A DNA stretch of 64,000 nucleotides, taken from NCBI RefSeq assembly GCF_003261175.1, contig NZ_QLNP01000067.1:62001-126000 (forward strand), written 5' to 3'. The position numbers and the translations under genes were made by a program. Every line of letters begins with the position of its first letter. Position 1 is the first letter of the stretch. This stretch comes from Arthrobacter globiformis. Its GTDB lineage: Bacteria > Actinomycetota > Actinomycetes > Actinomycetales > Micrococcaceae. The notes beneath the pieces were generated by a model that was not told where the DNA came from, did no database searches, and saw nothing but the letters and a program-made list of their open reading frames with translations. Of this stretch, positions 18,217 to 27,111 are shown piece after piece.

Positions 18217-18267
18217 CACTCCCAGCTTACGCAGGTTGTCCCCGTCCGCCGCTTTTTTACGGACGAT

Positions 18268-19191
18268 TTACCTCGCGGCAACTGCCGGCACTGAACCGCG
18301 TTCTGCGCCCTTGGCAATCGGGACGCGTACGGCGTTGCCCCATTCCGTCCAGGAGCCGTCGTAGTTGCGGACGGTTTCGAAGCCGAGGAGGAACTTCAGC
18401 GCAAACCAGGTGTGGCTGGAGCGTTCCCCGATGCGGCAGTAGGCCACGACGTCGTCGCCCTCGGTGAGTCCCGCTTCGCCAAGGTACAGCGCCTCAAGCT
18501 CGACGCGGCTGCGGTAGGTGCCGTCCTCTGCTGCTGCCCGTGCCCACGGAATCGAGGCCGCGGTGGGAATGTGGCCGCCGCGCAGCGCGCCTTCCTCGGG
18601 GTAGGCGGGCATGTGGGTGCGCTGGCCCGTGTATTCCTCGGGGGAGCGTACGTCGATCAGCGGCTTGCCCAGGTGGGCCAGGACGTCTTCCATGAAGGCG
18701 CGGATGGGGGCGTCGTTGCGCTCCACCACGGGGTAGTCCGCCACGGCCGGCGAGGGAATGTCGGTGGTCAGCGCACGGCCTTCGGCGATCCACTTGTCGC
18801 GGCCGCCGTCGAGCAGCCGGACGTCCTCGTGGCCGAACAGGCTGAAGACCCAGAGGGCGTAGGCGGCCCACCAGTTGGACTTGTCGCCGTAGATGACAAC
18901 GGTGGCGTCGCGGGAGATGCCCTTCGCGGCGGCGAGGGCAGCAAACGCCTTGCCTTCCACGTAGTCACGGGTCACTTCGTCGTTCAAGTCGGTGTGCCAG
19001 TCGATCTTGACCGCGCCGGGAATGTGGCCGGTTTCGTAGAGCAGGACGTCTTCATCGGACTCCACCACGACGAGCTTGCCGTCGTTAAGGGCGCCGGCGT
19101 CGATGGCCGCAGCCAGCCACTCGGTGGAAACAAGCCGCTCCGGGTGTGCGTAGGCGGCGAACTTCTCGTTCTGTTCAACGGGGTAGGACAT
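18268..19191 (-). CDS. sseA: Thiosulfate/3-mercaptopyruvate sulfurtransferase (two rhodanese domains)
   Basis: Transfers sulfane sulfur; 307 residues with two rhodanese modules. The first (residues ~20-150) lacks an active Cys ([19 protein letters not shown]). The second carries [10 protein letters not shown] and the active-site loop [20 protein letters not shown] 19191 gives the usual [23 protein letters not shown] start. Together with sufE and ybaK it forms a minus-strand sulfur/cysteine-related string. Substrate preference cannot be told from sequence. Confidence 0.9.
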   Translation of the reverse strand: MSYPVEQNEKFAAYAHPERLVSTEWLAAAIDAGALNDGKLVVVESDEDVLLYETGHIPGAVKIDWHTDLNDEVTRDYVEGKAFAALAAAKGISRDATVVIYGDKSNWWAAYALWVFSLFGHEDVRLLDGGRDKWIAEGRALTTDIPSPAVADYPVVERNDAPIRAFMEDVLAHLGKPLIDVRSPEEYTGQRTHMPAYPEEGALRGGHIPTAASIPWARAAAEDGTYRSRVELEALYLGEAGLTEGDDVVAYCRIGERSSHTWFALKFLLGFETVRNYDGSWTEWGNAVRVPIAKGAERGSVPAVAAR

Positions 19192-19411
19192 GCGTATGGC
19201 CTTTCACTGAAACGGTCAGGTCAGACCGCCGGGGGACGGCGGGTCACTGCTCCAACACTAGCCACGGGCCGGCATGAATGCTCCTGTGTGTTAACAGGAC
19301 GAAATGTGTGTGCTTGCTCACGGCATCGACGGTAGCAAGGCGTTGCCCGCGGGGCGGACGGCCAATGCCGGTATTCTTGCTGGGGACAAATCACCAGCAG
19401 AATGGACCACC

Positions 19412-20452
19412 TTGGTACAGATCGAAAAGCTCGCCACCCGGACGCCGGCGGTGTCGGTGGATGAGCTCCTCAAAGGTTTCTACCCATCGCCCAGGTTCGG
19501 GCAGGTGTCCTTTGCAAGTTACCGGCCCGATCCGAAGCAGCCGAGCCAGGCGGCAGCAGTGAACGCGCTGCAGGCATTTGCCGGCGGAATTGGCGCGGGA
19601 GACGGCGGGGGATTGTTCAAGAAGCTCTTTGGCAAGAAGGACGCCACCACCCGCGCCGGCATTTACCTCGACGGCGGATTCGGCGTCGGGAAGACCCACC
19701 TGCTGGCATCACTCTGGCACGCTGCCCCCGGGCCCAAGGCCTTCGGCACCTTCGTGGAATACACCAACCTGGTGGGTGCCCTGTCCTTCCGGAAGACCGT
19801 CGACGCGCTGAGCTCCTACAAGCTTGTGTGCATTGACGAGTTCGAACTGGACGATCCCGGCGACACTGTTCTGATGTCCCGCCTCATGCGGGAACTGGCC
19901 GACGCGGGCGTGAAGCTCGCAGCCACCTCCAACACGCTGCCCGGTTCGCTGGGCGACGGCCGCTTTGCCGCCGTGGATTTCCAGCGTGAGATCCAGGTCC
20001 TGGCGGACCAGTTCGACGTCATCAGGGTCGACGGCGAGGACTTCCGCCACCGCGGACTGCCGGCCGCGCCGGCACCGCTGCGAAACAGCGAACTTCACGC
20101 CCACATGAAGGCGGAGTTCGACGGCAAGACCGTCGCCGAGGATGACTTCGGCACCCTCATCTCACACCTCGCGGGTGTCCACCCGAGCCGCTACCGCAAG
20201 CTGCTTGACGGTGTGGACGGTGTCGTCTGGCGGGACGTGGAAACCATCACCGAACAGGCAGTGGCGCTGAGGTTTGTGGTGCTGGCTGACCGCCTTTACG
20301 ACAAGGACGTTCCGATCCTGGCCAGCGGCGTGCCGTTCGACAAGCTGTTCACCGAGGAAATGATGAACGGCGGCTATATGAAGAAGTACTTCCGGGCGGT
20401 CTCGCGGCTCACAGCGCTGGCCCGGGAGGGCCAGAACCACGAGCCCTCGTAG
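19412..20452 (+). CDS. zapE: Cell division protein ZapE (AFG1-like ATPase)
   Basis: P-loop AAA-like ATPase associated with the Z-ring. About 346 residues. Walker A is GGFGVGKTHLL; a Walker B/DEF motif KLVCIDEFELDD follows, then LAATSNTLP (sensor-1 like) and the C-terminal LASGVPFDKLF. I place the start at TTG 19412 (LVQIEKLATRTP), where family-like sequence begins; an in-frame ATG exists at 19304 but the extra 36 residues look non-coding. A strong intrinsic terminator follows at 20494-20535. Confidence 0.85.
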   Translation: MVQIEKLATRTPAVSVDELLKGFYPSPRFGQVSFASYRPDPKQPSQAAAVNALQAFAGGIGAGDGGGLFKKLFGKKDATTRAGIYLDGGFGVGKTHLLASLWHAAPGPKAFGTFVEYTNLVGALSFRKTVDALSSYKLVCIDEFELDDPGDTVLMSRLMRELADAGVKLAATSNTLPGSLGDGRFAAVDFQREIQVLADQFDVIRVDGEDFRHRGLPAAPAPLRNSELHAHMKAEFDGKTVAEDDFGTLISHLAGVHPSRYRKLLDGVDGVVWRDVETITEQAVALRFVVLADRLYDKDVPILASGVPFDKLFTEEMMNGGYMKKYFRAVSRLTALAREGQNHEPS

Positions 20453-20493
20453 GCGCGGCTTTGTAGAACGGGCAAGTCTCTTTCGGGAACGCG

Positions 20494-20535
20494 AAAGGTG
20501 CCGGCACCGCCTCTCGGCGGGACCGGCACCTTTTT
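20494..20535 (+). terminator. Intrinsic terminator of zapE
   Basis: Arms AAAGGTGCCGG (20494-20504) and CCGGCACC plus T5 (20523-20535) form a strong GC-rich hairpin with an extra inner ACCGCC/GGCGG pairing and a TCTC loop. It sits 42 nt after the zapE stop and ends in a T-run, the standard rho-independent form. Confidence 0.85.
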
Positions 20536-20567
20536 GACGTTTAGGGGCGAAGCCCGGTTAGTCCTGG

Positions 20568-20804
20568 CTACGGAGCCTTCTCAGCCGGCGGCACGTTGTC
20601 CGCCGGTCCCTGGGTAGGCCTCTCATTGGCTTTATCAACGAGAGTGGAAGCGCCAGTCTGGACCTTATCTACCTGGCTGGTGTATTTGCCGCCCGTCTTG
20701 GAGTCGACAAAATCACCCGCTTTGGTGATGCCGTCCTTAATGGACTGCTCGTTGCCGCGGATCAGACCCTGAGCTTTGCCCTTTAGATCGTCAAGTAAAC
20801 CCAC
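20568..20804 (-). CDS. MT0933/Rv0909-like putative antitoxin
   Basis: Small helical protein, 78 residues, of the mycobacterial Rv0909-type antitoxin family (MGLLDDLKGKAQGLI start, KAGDFVDSKTGGKY core, Pro-rich tail). The GTG at 20804 is chosen because a clear GGGAGG lies 5 nt upstream. The usual cognate toxin (an SRPBCC protein in Mycobacterium) is not next to it, so here it is an orphan and may serve another role; in many actinobacteria such orphans are found. Confidence 0.75.
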   Translation of the reverse strand: MGLLDDLKGKAQGLIRGNEQSIKDGITKAGDFVDSKTGGKYTSQVDKVQTGASTLVDKANERPTQGPADNVPPAEKAP

Positions 20805-20949
20805 GAGCACCTCCCTTCAATCGCGGAGCCAGTTCGCTCCTCCGCATTCGATCCTAGCGTCGAAGGCCGTGCCTGCCAAGGAGTTCTTGACAAAATTTGT
20901 CAAACAGTATCAGGGCAACAAAAAAGCAGCTCCGGAGAGCTGCTCTGTT

Positions 20950-21024
20950 TGGTGGGCGATACTGGGATCGAACCAGTGACCTCTTCCGTGTCAGGGAAGC
21001 GCGCTACCGCTGCGCCAATCGCCC
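20950..21024 (-). tRNA. tRNA-Val(GAC)
   Basis: Minus-strand cloverleaf: acceptor GGGCGAT/ATCGCCC, D arm GCGCAGCGGTAGCGC, anticodon stem CTTCC/GGAAG around CTGACAC (anticodon GAC), T arm with GGTTCGATCC. Encoded ACCA follows the acceptor. Identical copy at 21204-21278. Confidence 0.95.
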
Positions 21025-21073
21025 GGAGCCGGTGACACCGGCAGTATTCCTGGGTTCGGATCCTAAGGATCAG

Positions 21074-21146
<73 letters not shown>

Positions 21147-21203
21147 AATTATGAAGTCCGGCCGAATGGCCGAGCGTTCAACTACAAGCAAGTTTCCTTG
21201 CTC

Positions 21204-21278
21204 TGGTGGGCGATACTGGGATCGAACCAGTGACCTCTTCCGTGTCAGGGAAGCGCGCTACCGCTGCGCCAATCGCCC
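21204..21278 (-). tRNA. tRNA-Val(GAC), second copy
   Basis: Same 75-nt sequence as the copy at 20950-21024, including encoded CCA and anticodon GAC. The Val/Gly pair order is repeated in this cluster, which points to an old tandem duplication. Confidence 0.95.
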
Positions 21279-21315
21279 ATTGCATCCGGTATACCGGAAA
21301 CCATGGTTCTCACCG

Positions 21316-21386
21316 AGGTGGGTACGGGATTCGAACCCGTGTATACGGCTTTGCAGGCCGCTGCCTCGCCTCTCGGCCAACCCACC
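21316..21386 (-). tRNA. tRNA-Cys(GCA)
   Basis: Minus-strand cloverleaf: acceptor GGTGGGT/ACCCACC with discriminator T, anticodon loop CTGCAAA (anticodon GCA) on a CGGC/GCCG stem, T arm GGTTCGAATCC. Lies between the second Val and second Gly tRNA genes. Confidence 0.95.
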
Positions 21387-21431
21387 GTGTAGGCCGATTC
21401 CGGGGAACCAGTGCCATGACAGTGTCCTGCG

Positions 21432-21504
<73 letters not shown>

Positions 21505-21812
21505 ATTTCGGAGCCGTGATTCCTTGCCGTATTTGGCAGTTCGTCGCGTTCCAACGAGTAAGAACTCTATAGGAGGTTCCGGGAAACTCCAAATCGGGGA
21601 CTGGCGGGGTGGCCGGAGAAGCCGTACTTCCTTGAATTTTAGGGGAATTCTTGAATTACAGGGGTGTAGTTTCCGGGGCCTGAGCTGGCTGTCCCCGTTA
21701 CGTGTTCAGGCCCCGGGCGCTCCTTGGACACCTTGCTCCACTGACTCTTTCCGTGGGTCAGCACGCCGATTTCCGTTAACCCGTGATCGTCCGCTAGCAT
21801 TCAAATGCATCG
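21505..21812. other. Non-coding gap between divergent tRNA transcripts
   Basis: 308 nt with no credible protein gene. It should hold the promoters of both tRNA transcripts. On the plus strand TAGCAT (21795-21800) with TTCCGT (21771-21776) 18 nt upstream is a weak promoter match placed about right for tRNA-Val(CAC). An 11-bp perfect inverted repeat (21673-21683 and 21706-21716, CCGGGGCCTGA/TCAGGCCCCGG) could form a hairpin; its role is unknown. Confidence 0.45.
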
Positions 21813-21884
21813 GGGCGATTGGCGCAGTGGTAGCGCGCTTCGTTCACACCGAAGAGGTCACTGGTTCGAACCCAGTATCGCCCA
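21813..21884 (+). tRNA. tRNA-Val(CAC)
   Basis: Plus-strand cloverleaf nearly identical in body to the Val(GAC) genes but with anticodon stem CTTCG/CGAAG around TTCACAC (anticodon CAC). Acceptor GGGCGAT/ATCGCCC; discriminator A; CCA not fully encoded. Divergent from the other five tRNA genes. Confidence 0.95.
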
Positions 21885-22012
21885 CCGATGGAGAGTCCGT
21901 TCAGCCCAGGAGATAGAACTGGGAGGAGCGGGCTTTTCTGTTTCCGCCCTGTTTCCGCACCGAAGTTTTCGGTATTCGCATTACTGTCTGACCCCCGTGA
22001 AAGAGTCTCACC

Positions 22013-22858
22013 ATGACCGCTCCACTCCTCGCCCACGCCACGGAATATGGCCGCATGTACGCCCGCTCCACCACGGAGCAGTTCACGGTTCCCTCCATAA
22101 CCACCGTTATCGGGCAGCAGCCCCACGGACTGGACGGCTGGTTCGGCTACATGGGTGCCAGCAGCCTGGCCAAGGATCCCTCGCTGCCGGAGATCCTGGG
22201 GAGCCCCGCAAGGGTGCGGCAGGCGGTGAACCGTGCAGCCAAGGCGGCCGAAACCTACCGGGATGAGGCCGCGCAGCGCGGGGACCGGGTGCACAACTAC
22301 TGCGAGCAGGTGGCGCTGCGCGCCCTCGGCCGGCCGCACCAGATGAAGGAAGCCCGTGACGCGCTGGCCTCCAACGGCGAGGAAGCCTTTGCCGCCCGCT
22401 TCGATGAGTGGTGGGAGTTGTTCCGGGTGGAGCCGATCGCCCCGGAGATCACCGTGTGGAACAAGACGGTGGGATATGCGGGAACGCTGGACCTCGTCGC
22501 CAGGATCAACGGACGCACCTGCCTCATCGACTACAAGACCAAGGGCACAACGCGTGACGGGCAGGTCAAGCCCTTGGACGACAAGGTGGTCATGCAGCTT
22601 GTTGCCGGCATGAAGGCGGAGGAAAGCCTGGTGGATCCCGTGGCGGGGGAGTGGGAACCGTGGCAGCACGGCGATACCCCGGTCCTGCTCGCCGTCGCCA
22701 TTGGTGAGACCGAGGTCCGGCCCGTCCGCGCCAATCCCGAAGTCCTGAAGCACCACTGGTGGAAGTTCTGTGCCCTGCGGCGGGTGTGGGAAATGTCCGC
22801 CGACACCGTCAGCGCCGGACCCGCGCTGCTGCCGCTGGCACCGCCGGTGTTTTCCTGA
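22013..22858 (+). CDS. PD-(D/E)XK nuclease-like protein of unknown role
   Basis: 281-residue soluble protein. The middle has the sequence pattern of a RecB-family PD-(D/E)XK nuclease core: GYAGTLDLVARING then CLIDYKTK, i.e. G-x-x-D, a hydrophobic strand with D, and the Y-K-T-K end, with an upstream conserved-looking helix (GDRVHNYCEQVALRAL, RFDEWWELF). This supports DNA/RNA cleavage, but the partner genes do not explain what it cuts. ATG 22013. It lies between the tRNA cluster and def, which is read in the same direction. Confidence 0.65.
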   Translation: MTAPLLAHATEYGRMYARSTTEQFTVPSITTVIGQQPHGLDGWFGYMGASSLAKDPSLPEILGSPARVRQAVNRAAKAAETYRDEAAQRGDRVHNYCEQVALRALGRPHQMKEARDALASNGEEAFAARFDEWWELFRVEPIAPEITVWNKTVGYAGTLDLVARINGRTCLIDYKTKGTTRDGQVKPLDDKVVMQLVAGMKAEESLVDPVAGEWEPWQHGDTPVLLAVAIGETEVRPVRANPEVLKHHWWKFCALRRVWEMSADTVSAGPALLPLAPPVFS

Positions 22859-22915
22859 CAGCCACTAAACTGGACTGGATCCGTTTACCCGTTCACCGTG
22901 AGGACATGACTGCAC

Positions 22916-23518
22916 ATGGCAATTCTGAATATCCGTATCATCGGCGATCCCGTGCTTCGCACGGTTGCCGACCCTGTCACGGATTTCGGGCCGGAGCTGG
23001 CCAGGCTCGTTGCCGACATGACCGAAACGATGGAGGATGTGGAGGGCGCAGGCCTTGCCGCGCCCCAGATCGGGGTCAGCCTCCGGGTCTTCACCTACCG
23101 GATCGGCGGCGTTGAAGGCCATGTCGTCAACCCGGTGCTGGACAACAGCGAAGATTTCCAGGCGGACGAGGTGGAGGGGTGCCTCTCCATCCCCGGCCTG
23201 GGCTTCCCGGTCCGCCGCTACCGCAGCACCCGCGTGACCGGCGTCGACATCAACGGCAACCCCGTCTCGGTGGAGGCGGAGGGAATGCTTGCCCGCTGCT
23301 TCCAGCACGAAACCGACCACCTGGACGGCATCCTCTTCACTGACCGGCTCGAAGGCGAGGACCGCAAGGCCGCCCTGCGCTCCATCCGCAACGCCAACTA
23401 CGACTCCATCACCGAAAAGACCACCGCCAAGCGCGCCAAGACCGTCCGCTCCAGTTTCGGCGGCGGCAGCTTCGGGGCGGCAGCGTCCGGAACCGGCAGC
23501 TTCGGCGCTGCCGGATGA
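22916..23518 (+). CDS. def: Peptide deformylase
   Basis: Removes the N-formyl group from nascent proteins; Fe/Zn enzyme. 200 residues with the three motifs: GLAAPQIG, EGCLSIPG and QHETDHLDG. The C-terminal ~40 residues (Lys/Arg then Ser-Phe-Gly repeats) are an extension beyond the catalytic core. ATG 22916. Its stop overlaps the fmt start (ATGA), coupling deformylation and formylation genes as in most bacteria. Confidence 0.97.
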   Translation: MAILNIRIIGDPVLRTVADPVTDFGPELARLVADMTETMEDVEGAGLAAPQIGVSLRVFTYRIGGVEGHVVNPVLDNSEDFQADEVEGCLSIPGLGFPVRRYRSTRVTGVDINGNPVSVEAEGMLARCFQHETDHLDGILFTDRLEGEDRKAALRSIRNANYDSITEKTTAKRAKTVRSSFGGGSFGAAASGTGSFGAAG

Positions 23519-24435
23519 AGGTCCTCTTTGCCGGAACACCGTCCGTAGCTGTCCCCTCGCTGGATGCGCTGGTGGCCGCCGGCTTCGAAATCGTCGCGGT
23601 GCTGACCCGGCCGGACGCGCCGGTGGGACGCAAGCGTGTGCTCACGCCGTCGCCCGTTGCTGCCCGGGCGGCCGAGCTCGGCATCGACGTCATCCACGCG
23701 TCCAGGGTGGACGCAGCCGTCACCGAACGGATCGCTGAAGCCCGTCCCGACGTAGCGGCAATCGTGGCCTACGGCGGCCTTGTGCCCCGGGCCGCCCTGG
23801 ACATTCCGCAGCACGGCTGGATCAACCTGCACTTCTCACTGCTGCCGGCCTGGCGCGGCGCGGCTCCCGTGCAGCGGGCCGTCATGGCGGGTGATGACAT
23901 CACCGGTGCCGTGACTTTCCAGCTCGAGGAGGGGCTCGACACGGGCCCTGTCATCGGCACGCTGACCGAAGCGGTCGGCCCGGAGGACACTTCCGGGGCG
24001 TTGCTTGAACGGCTGTCCCACAGTGGCGCCGTCCTGCTCGCCCAGACGCTGTCCGCCGTCGGGTCCGGCGCGGCCTCTCCCCGTCCCCAGCAGGGCGAAG
24101 TGACGCTCGCGCCCAAGCTTGCTCTCGACGACGGCCGCATCGAATGGTCGGAGCCGGCCCTGTCCGTGGGGCGCCGGGCGCGCGGTGTGACGCCCGAACC
24201 GGGAGCCTGGACCACCCTTGATGGCCAGCGGCTGAAGCTTGAGCCGGTGCGGCTCCGTCCCGACGTTACAGATGTTCCGCCGGGACAACTGGTTTTGGCC
24301 GGCAAGAGCGTGTTGGTGGGCACGGGTTCGCACGCCGTCGAACTCACCAAGGTGCAGCCTGCCGGCAAGAAAATGATGGCTGCAGCCGACTGGGCACGCG
24401 GCCAGGCCTCCCTCGAAAGTGTGGTATTCCAATGA
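23515..24435 (+). CDS. fmt: Methionyl-tRNA formyltransferase
   Basis: Formylates initiator Met-tRNA using 10-formyl-tetrahydrofolate. 306 residues: N-terminal LFAGTPSVAVPSLDAL, the INLHFSLLPAWRGAAPVQRAVMAGD signature (Asn-x-His ... SLLP), and a C-terminal OB-like domain for tRNA binding (GRIEWSEPALSVGRRARG). ATG overlaps the def stop and its own stop overlaps rsmB, giving a tightly coupled def-fmt-rsmB string. Confidence 0.97.
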   Translation: MKVLFAGTPSVAVPSLDALVAAGFEIVAVLTRPDAPVGRKRVLTPSPVAARAAELGIDVIHASRVDAAVTERIAEARPDVAAIVAYGGLVPRAALDIPQHGWINLHFSLLPAWRGAAPVQRAVMAGDDITGAVTFQLEEGLDTGPVIGTLTEAVGPEDTSGALLERLSHSGAVLLAQTLSAVGSGAASPRPQQGEVTLAPKLALDDGRIEWSEPALSVGRRARGVTPEPGAWTTLDGQRLKLEPVRLRPDVTDVPPGQLVLAGKSVLVGTGSHAVELTKVQPAGKKMMAAADWARGQASLESVVFQ

Positions 24436-25967
24436 GTGACTCCGGCAGAAGTTCTGACCAGCGCCGGGGCGGCGGAGGAGCCAGCCGGCGCAATGCGCAG
24501 GGCAGGGAGCGGAACCGCGGCCCGCAGCGCAGCTTCACCGAGAACGCCCCGTCGCAGCGCACCCGCAGGGCGGACCCCGCCAGGCTGGTGGCCTTTGAAG
24601 TGCTGCGTGCGGTTGCGGCCGAGGACGCCTATGCCAACCTCGTGCTGCCCGCACGCATCCGTCAGCACGGCCTCGACCGGCGCGACGCCGGATTCGCCAC
24701 GGAACTGAGCTACGGCGCGCTGCGCAACCAGGGCACGTACGACGCCATCCTCGCCCGCTGCGTGGACAGGGCCCTGGACAAGCTGGATCCGGCTGTCCTG
24801 GATGCCTTGCGCATCGGGGTCCACCAGCTGGTGGCAATGCGCGTACCCGCCCACGCGGCCCTGGACCAGACCGTCGGCCTGGCCCGGGCAGTCATCGGCG
24901 CCGGGCCATCCGCCCTGATTAACGCCGTCCTCCGGAAGGTAGCGGCACGCAGCCTGGACGAGTGGCTGGAGGAACTGGTTGCGGGCGAGCAGGACGAGAC
25001 CAAGGTTGCCTCCGTCCGGTACGCCCATCCCGAGTGGATTGTCCGCGCACTGCGGCAGTCGCTGGTGGCCCACGGCCGTCCGGTTGGCGAGATCAATGAC
25101 CTCCTGGAAGCCGACAACGCGGCCCCCGTGGTCAATCTGGTGGCGCTTCCCGGGCTGGGAAGCCTGGACGAGGCCCTGGAGAACGGAGCCGTCCCCGGCG
25201 AACTGGTGGAGGGATCCGCCCTTTCCAGCGGCGGTGACCTCGGCCGGCTGGAGTCCGTCCGGTCCGGCACCACCCGCGTTCAGGACGTCGGCTCCCAGCT
25301 GGTGGCCCGGGCGTTGGCAGCGGCCAGCCTTGAGTCAGGAGCTGGCGGCCACGCCACAGAAAGCGCCGGGGAAGTGTGGCTCGATCTTTGCGCCGGGCCT
25401 GGCGGCAAGGCAGCCCTGCTTGGCGCGCTGGCGAACCAACGCGGAGCCACGCTGCTGGCCAACGAGCCCGCCCCGCACCGGGCCAAACTGGTCAGCCAGG
25501 CGCTGTCGGCGGTTCCGTCTGAGGTCTGGACCGTCAGGACCGGCGACGGCCGGGAGGTTGGTACCGAGCAGCCGGCCGCCTTTGACCGTGTGCTCGTGGA
25601 CGTTCCCTGCAGCGGGCTTGGAGCCCTGCGCCGCCGGCCCGAATCCCGCTGGCGCCGCACGCCGAAGGACCTTGCCGATCTGGGACCGCTGCAGCGCGAG
25701 CTGCTGAACTCAGCCCTGGCGGCTGTGCGGCCCGGCGGCGTGGTGGCCTACGTGACCTGCTCGCCGCACCCGGCGGAAACCACCGCTGTGGTCAGCGACG
25801 CCCTGCGCAAACGCGATGACCTGGAACTTCTGGATGCCGGCAGCGTGCTGGACGCCGTCAGCCTGGGCGGCGGCCTCGGGGCGGGGCATGAGAAGACCGC
25901 CCAACTGTGGCCGCACGTCCACAGCACGGATGCGATGTTCCTCGCCCTCATCCGCCGCAAGCGCTGA
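24432..25967 (+). CDS. rsmB: 16S rRNA m5C967 methyltransferase (RsmB/NOP family)
   Basis: SAM-dependent rRNA cytosine-C5 methyltransferase, 511 residues. An Arg/Gly-rich N-terminal tail (~40 residues) leads into a NusB-like RNA-binding domain (FEVLRAVAAEDAYANLVLP). The methyltransferase core has WLDLCAGPGGKAALLG, DVPCSGLGALRRRPE and catalytic YVTCSPHPAET. Overlaps fmt by ATGA. The position after def-fmt matches the usual bacterial order. Confidence 0.95.
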   Translation: MSDSGRSSDQRRGGGGASRRNAQGRERNRGPQRSFTENAPSQRTRRADPARLVAFEVLRAVAAEDAYANLVLPARIRQHGLDRRDAGFATELSYGALRNQGTYDAILARCVDRALDKLDPAVLDALRIGVHQLVAMRVPAHAALDQTVGLARAVIGAGPSALINAVLRKVAARSLDEWLEELVAGEQDETKVASVRYAHPEWIVRALRQSLVAHGRPVGEINDLLEADNAAPVVNLVALPGLGSLDEALENGAVPGELVEGSALSSGGDLGRLESVRSGTTRVQDVGSQLVARALAAASLESGAGGHATESAGEVWLDLCAGPGGKAALLGALANQRGATLLANEPAPHRAKLVSQALSAVPSEVWTVRTGDGREVGTEQPAAFDRVLVDVPCSGLGALRRRPESRWRRTPKDLADLGPLQRELLNSALAAVRPGGVVAYVTCSPHPAETTAVVSDALRKRDDLELLDAGSVLDAVSLGGGLGAGHEKTAQLWPHVHSTDAMFLALIRRKR

Positions 25968-26075
25968 GTTCCGCCGAAGCGCTGAGTTCTCCGCAATGGC
26001 TGGCTTCCCTGTAAGCGCCGAGTTCCCGATGACCGTTTCCACACCCCGGACTTCCGTCCCGCGAAAGGACCCCGC

Positions 26076-26732
26076 ATGACGCAGTGCTGCATCAACCCGA
26101 GCATCCTCTCCGCCGACTTCGTGAACCTCGAAGCCGAGCTGCAGAAAATCAGCAACGCTGATTCCGTGCATGTGGATGTGATGGACAACCACTTTGTCCC
26201 CAACCTCACCCTGGGACTTCCCGTGGTCCAGCGGATCCAGGCCGTCAGCCCGGTTCCGCTGGACGCCCACCTCATGATTTCCGACGCCGACCGCTGGGCG
26301 CCCGCTTACGCGGACGCCGGCCTTGCTTCCGTGACGTTCCACGCAGAGGCATCAATCGCGCCGGTGAAACTGGCCAGGGAGTTGCGGGCCCGGGGCTCGA
26401 AGGCCGGAATGGCGCTGCGGCCGGCCACCGCGCTGGAGCCCTACCTGGACATGCTTTCGGAGCTGGACATGCTGCTGATCATGACAGTGGAGCCTGGCTT
26501 TGGCGGCCAGGCGTTCCTTGACCTCACGCTGCCCAAGATCCGCCGTGCGCGCGCCGCGATCGAGGGATCCGGCGTGAACGTTGCCATCCAGGTTGATGGC
26601 GGCATCACCGAGGAAACCATCGTCCGTGCAGCGGAAGCCGGGGCCAACGTCTTCGTCGCCGGCTCCGCAGTGTACGGTGCCGCGGACCCGTCCGGCGCCA
26701 TCGACCGCTTGCGCAAGGCCGGCAGCCTTTAG
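26076..26732 (+). CDS. rpe: Ribulose-phosphate 3-epimerase
   Basis: Interconverts ribulose-5-P and xylulose-5-P in the pentose phosphate pathway; TIM barrel, 218 residues. Motifs: [49 protein letters not shown] and [13 protein letters not shown] 26076. It is followed by the riboflavin operon, fitting because ribulose-5-phosphate is the RibB substrate, but the FMN riboswitch between them makes rib a separate transcription unit. Confidence 0.96.
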   Translation: MTQCCINPSILSADFVNLEAELQKISNADSVHVDVMDNHFVPNLTLGLPVVQRIQAVSPVPLDAHLMISDADRWAPAYADAGLASVTFHAEASIAPVKLARELRARGSKAGMALRPATALEPYLDMLSELDMLLIMTVEPGFGGQAFLDLTLPKIRRARAAIEGSGVNVAIQVDGGITEETIVRAAEAGANVFVAGSAVYGAADPSGAIDRLRKAGSL

Positions 26733-26870
26733 CGTTCCGTTCCCGAGGACCCAGCCCAGTGAAAAGCCAGTCATGGGAGGCCCCGCAGGCCTCCATGACG
26801 GCCGCATGACGGTTTGTAGCGGGAATAGCCTGGGCACCCGCCGAGTTGTGTCAGAATAGCAACACACAAT

Positions 26871-27014
26871 ACGTGCTCCGGGGTCGGTGTAAGTCCGAAC
26901 CGGCGGTGATAGTCCGCGACCCGCGAGCCGGTGTTCCTTCACGGAAGCCCGGCGGACGGTTGAACTGGTGAAATTCCGGTACCGACAGTTAAAGTCTGGA
27001 TGAGAGAAGCACGT
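26871..27014 (+). promoter_or_regulatory. FMN riboswitch (RFN element)
   Basis: Complete RFN aptamer upstream of the riboflavin operon. P1 is a perfect 7-bp pair ACGTGCT (26871-26877) / AGCACGT (27008-27014). Internal consensus strings are present: GGGTCGGTGTAAGTCCGAACC, GGCGGTGATAGTCCGCGACC, GTGAAATTCCGGTACCGACA and AGTCTGGATGAGAGAAG. About 97 nt separate it from the start of pnuX. FMN binding is expected to repress the operon; whether through transcription or translation is not clear because no plain T-run hairpin follows. Confidence 0.97.
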
Positions 27015-27111
27015 ACAGCTGTACTTGTGGCGTTCCAGGACGCCGCTGCGTTTCGCTGTCGTATACCCCCGGAGCAGTCTCGGCTCTTGAGGGAAGGAAC
27101 GACACGCACGC

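Noticed and set aside
23769-25073. 434-residue minus-strand frame opposite fmt and rsmB
   Set aside because: Shadow frame; plus strand has complete Fmt and RsmB motifs.
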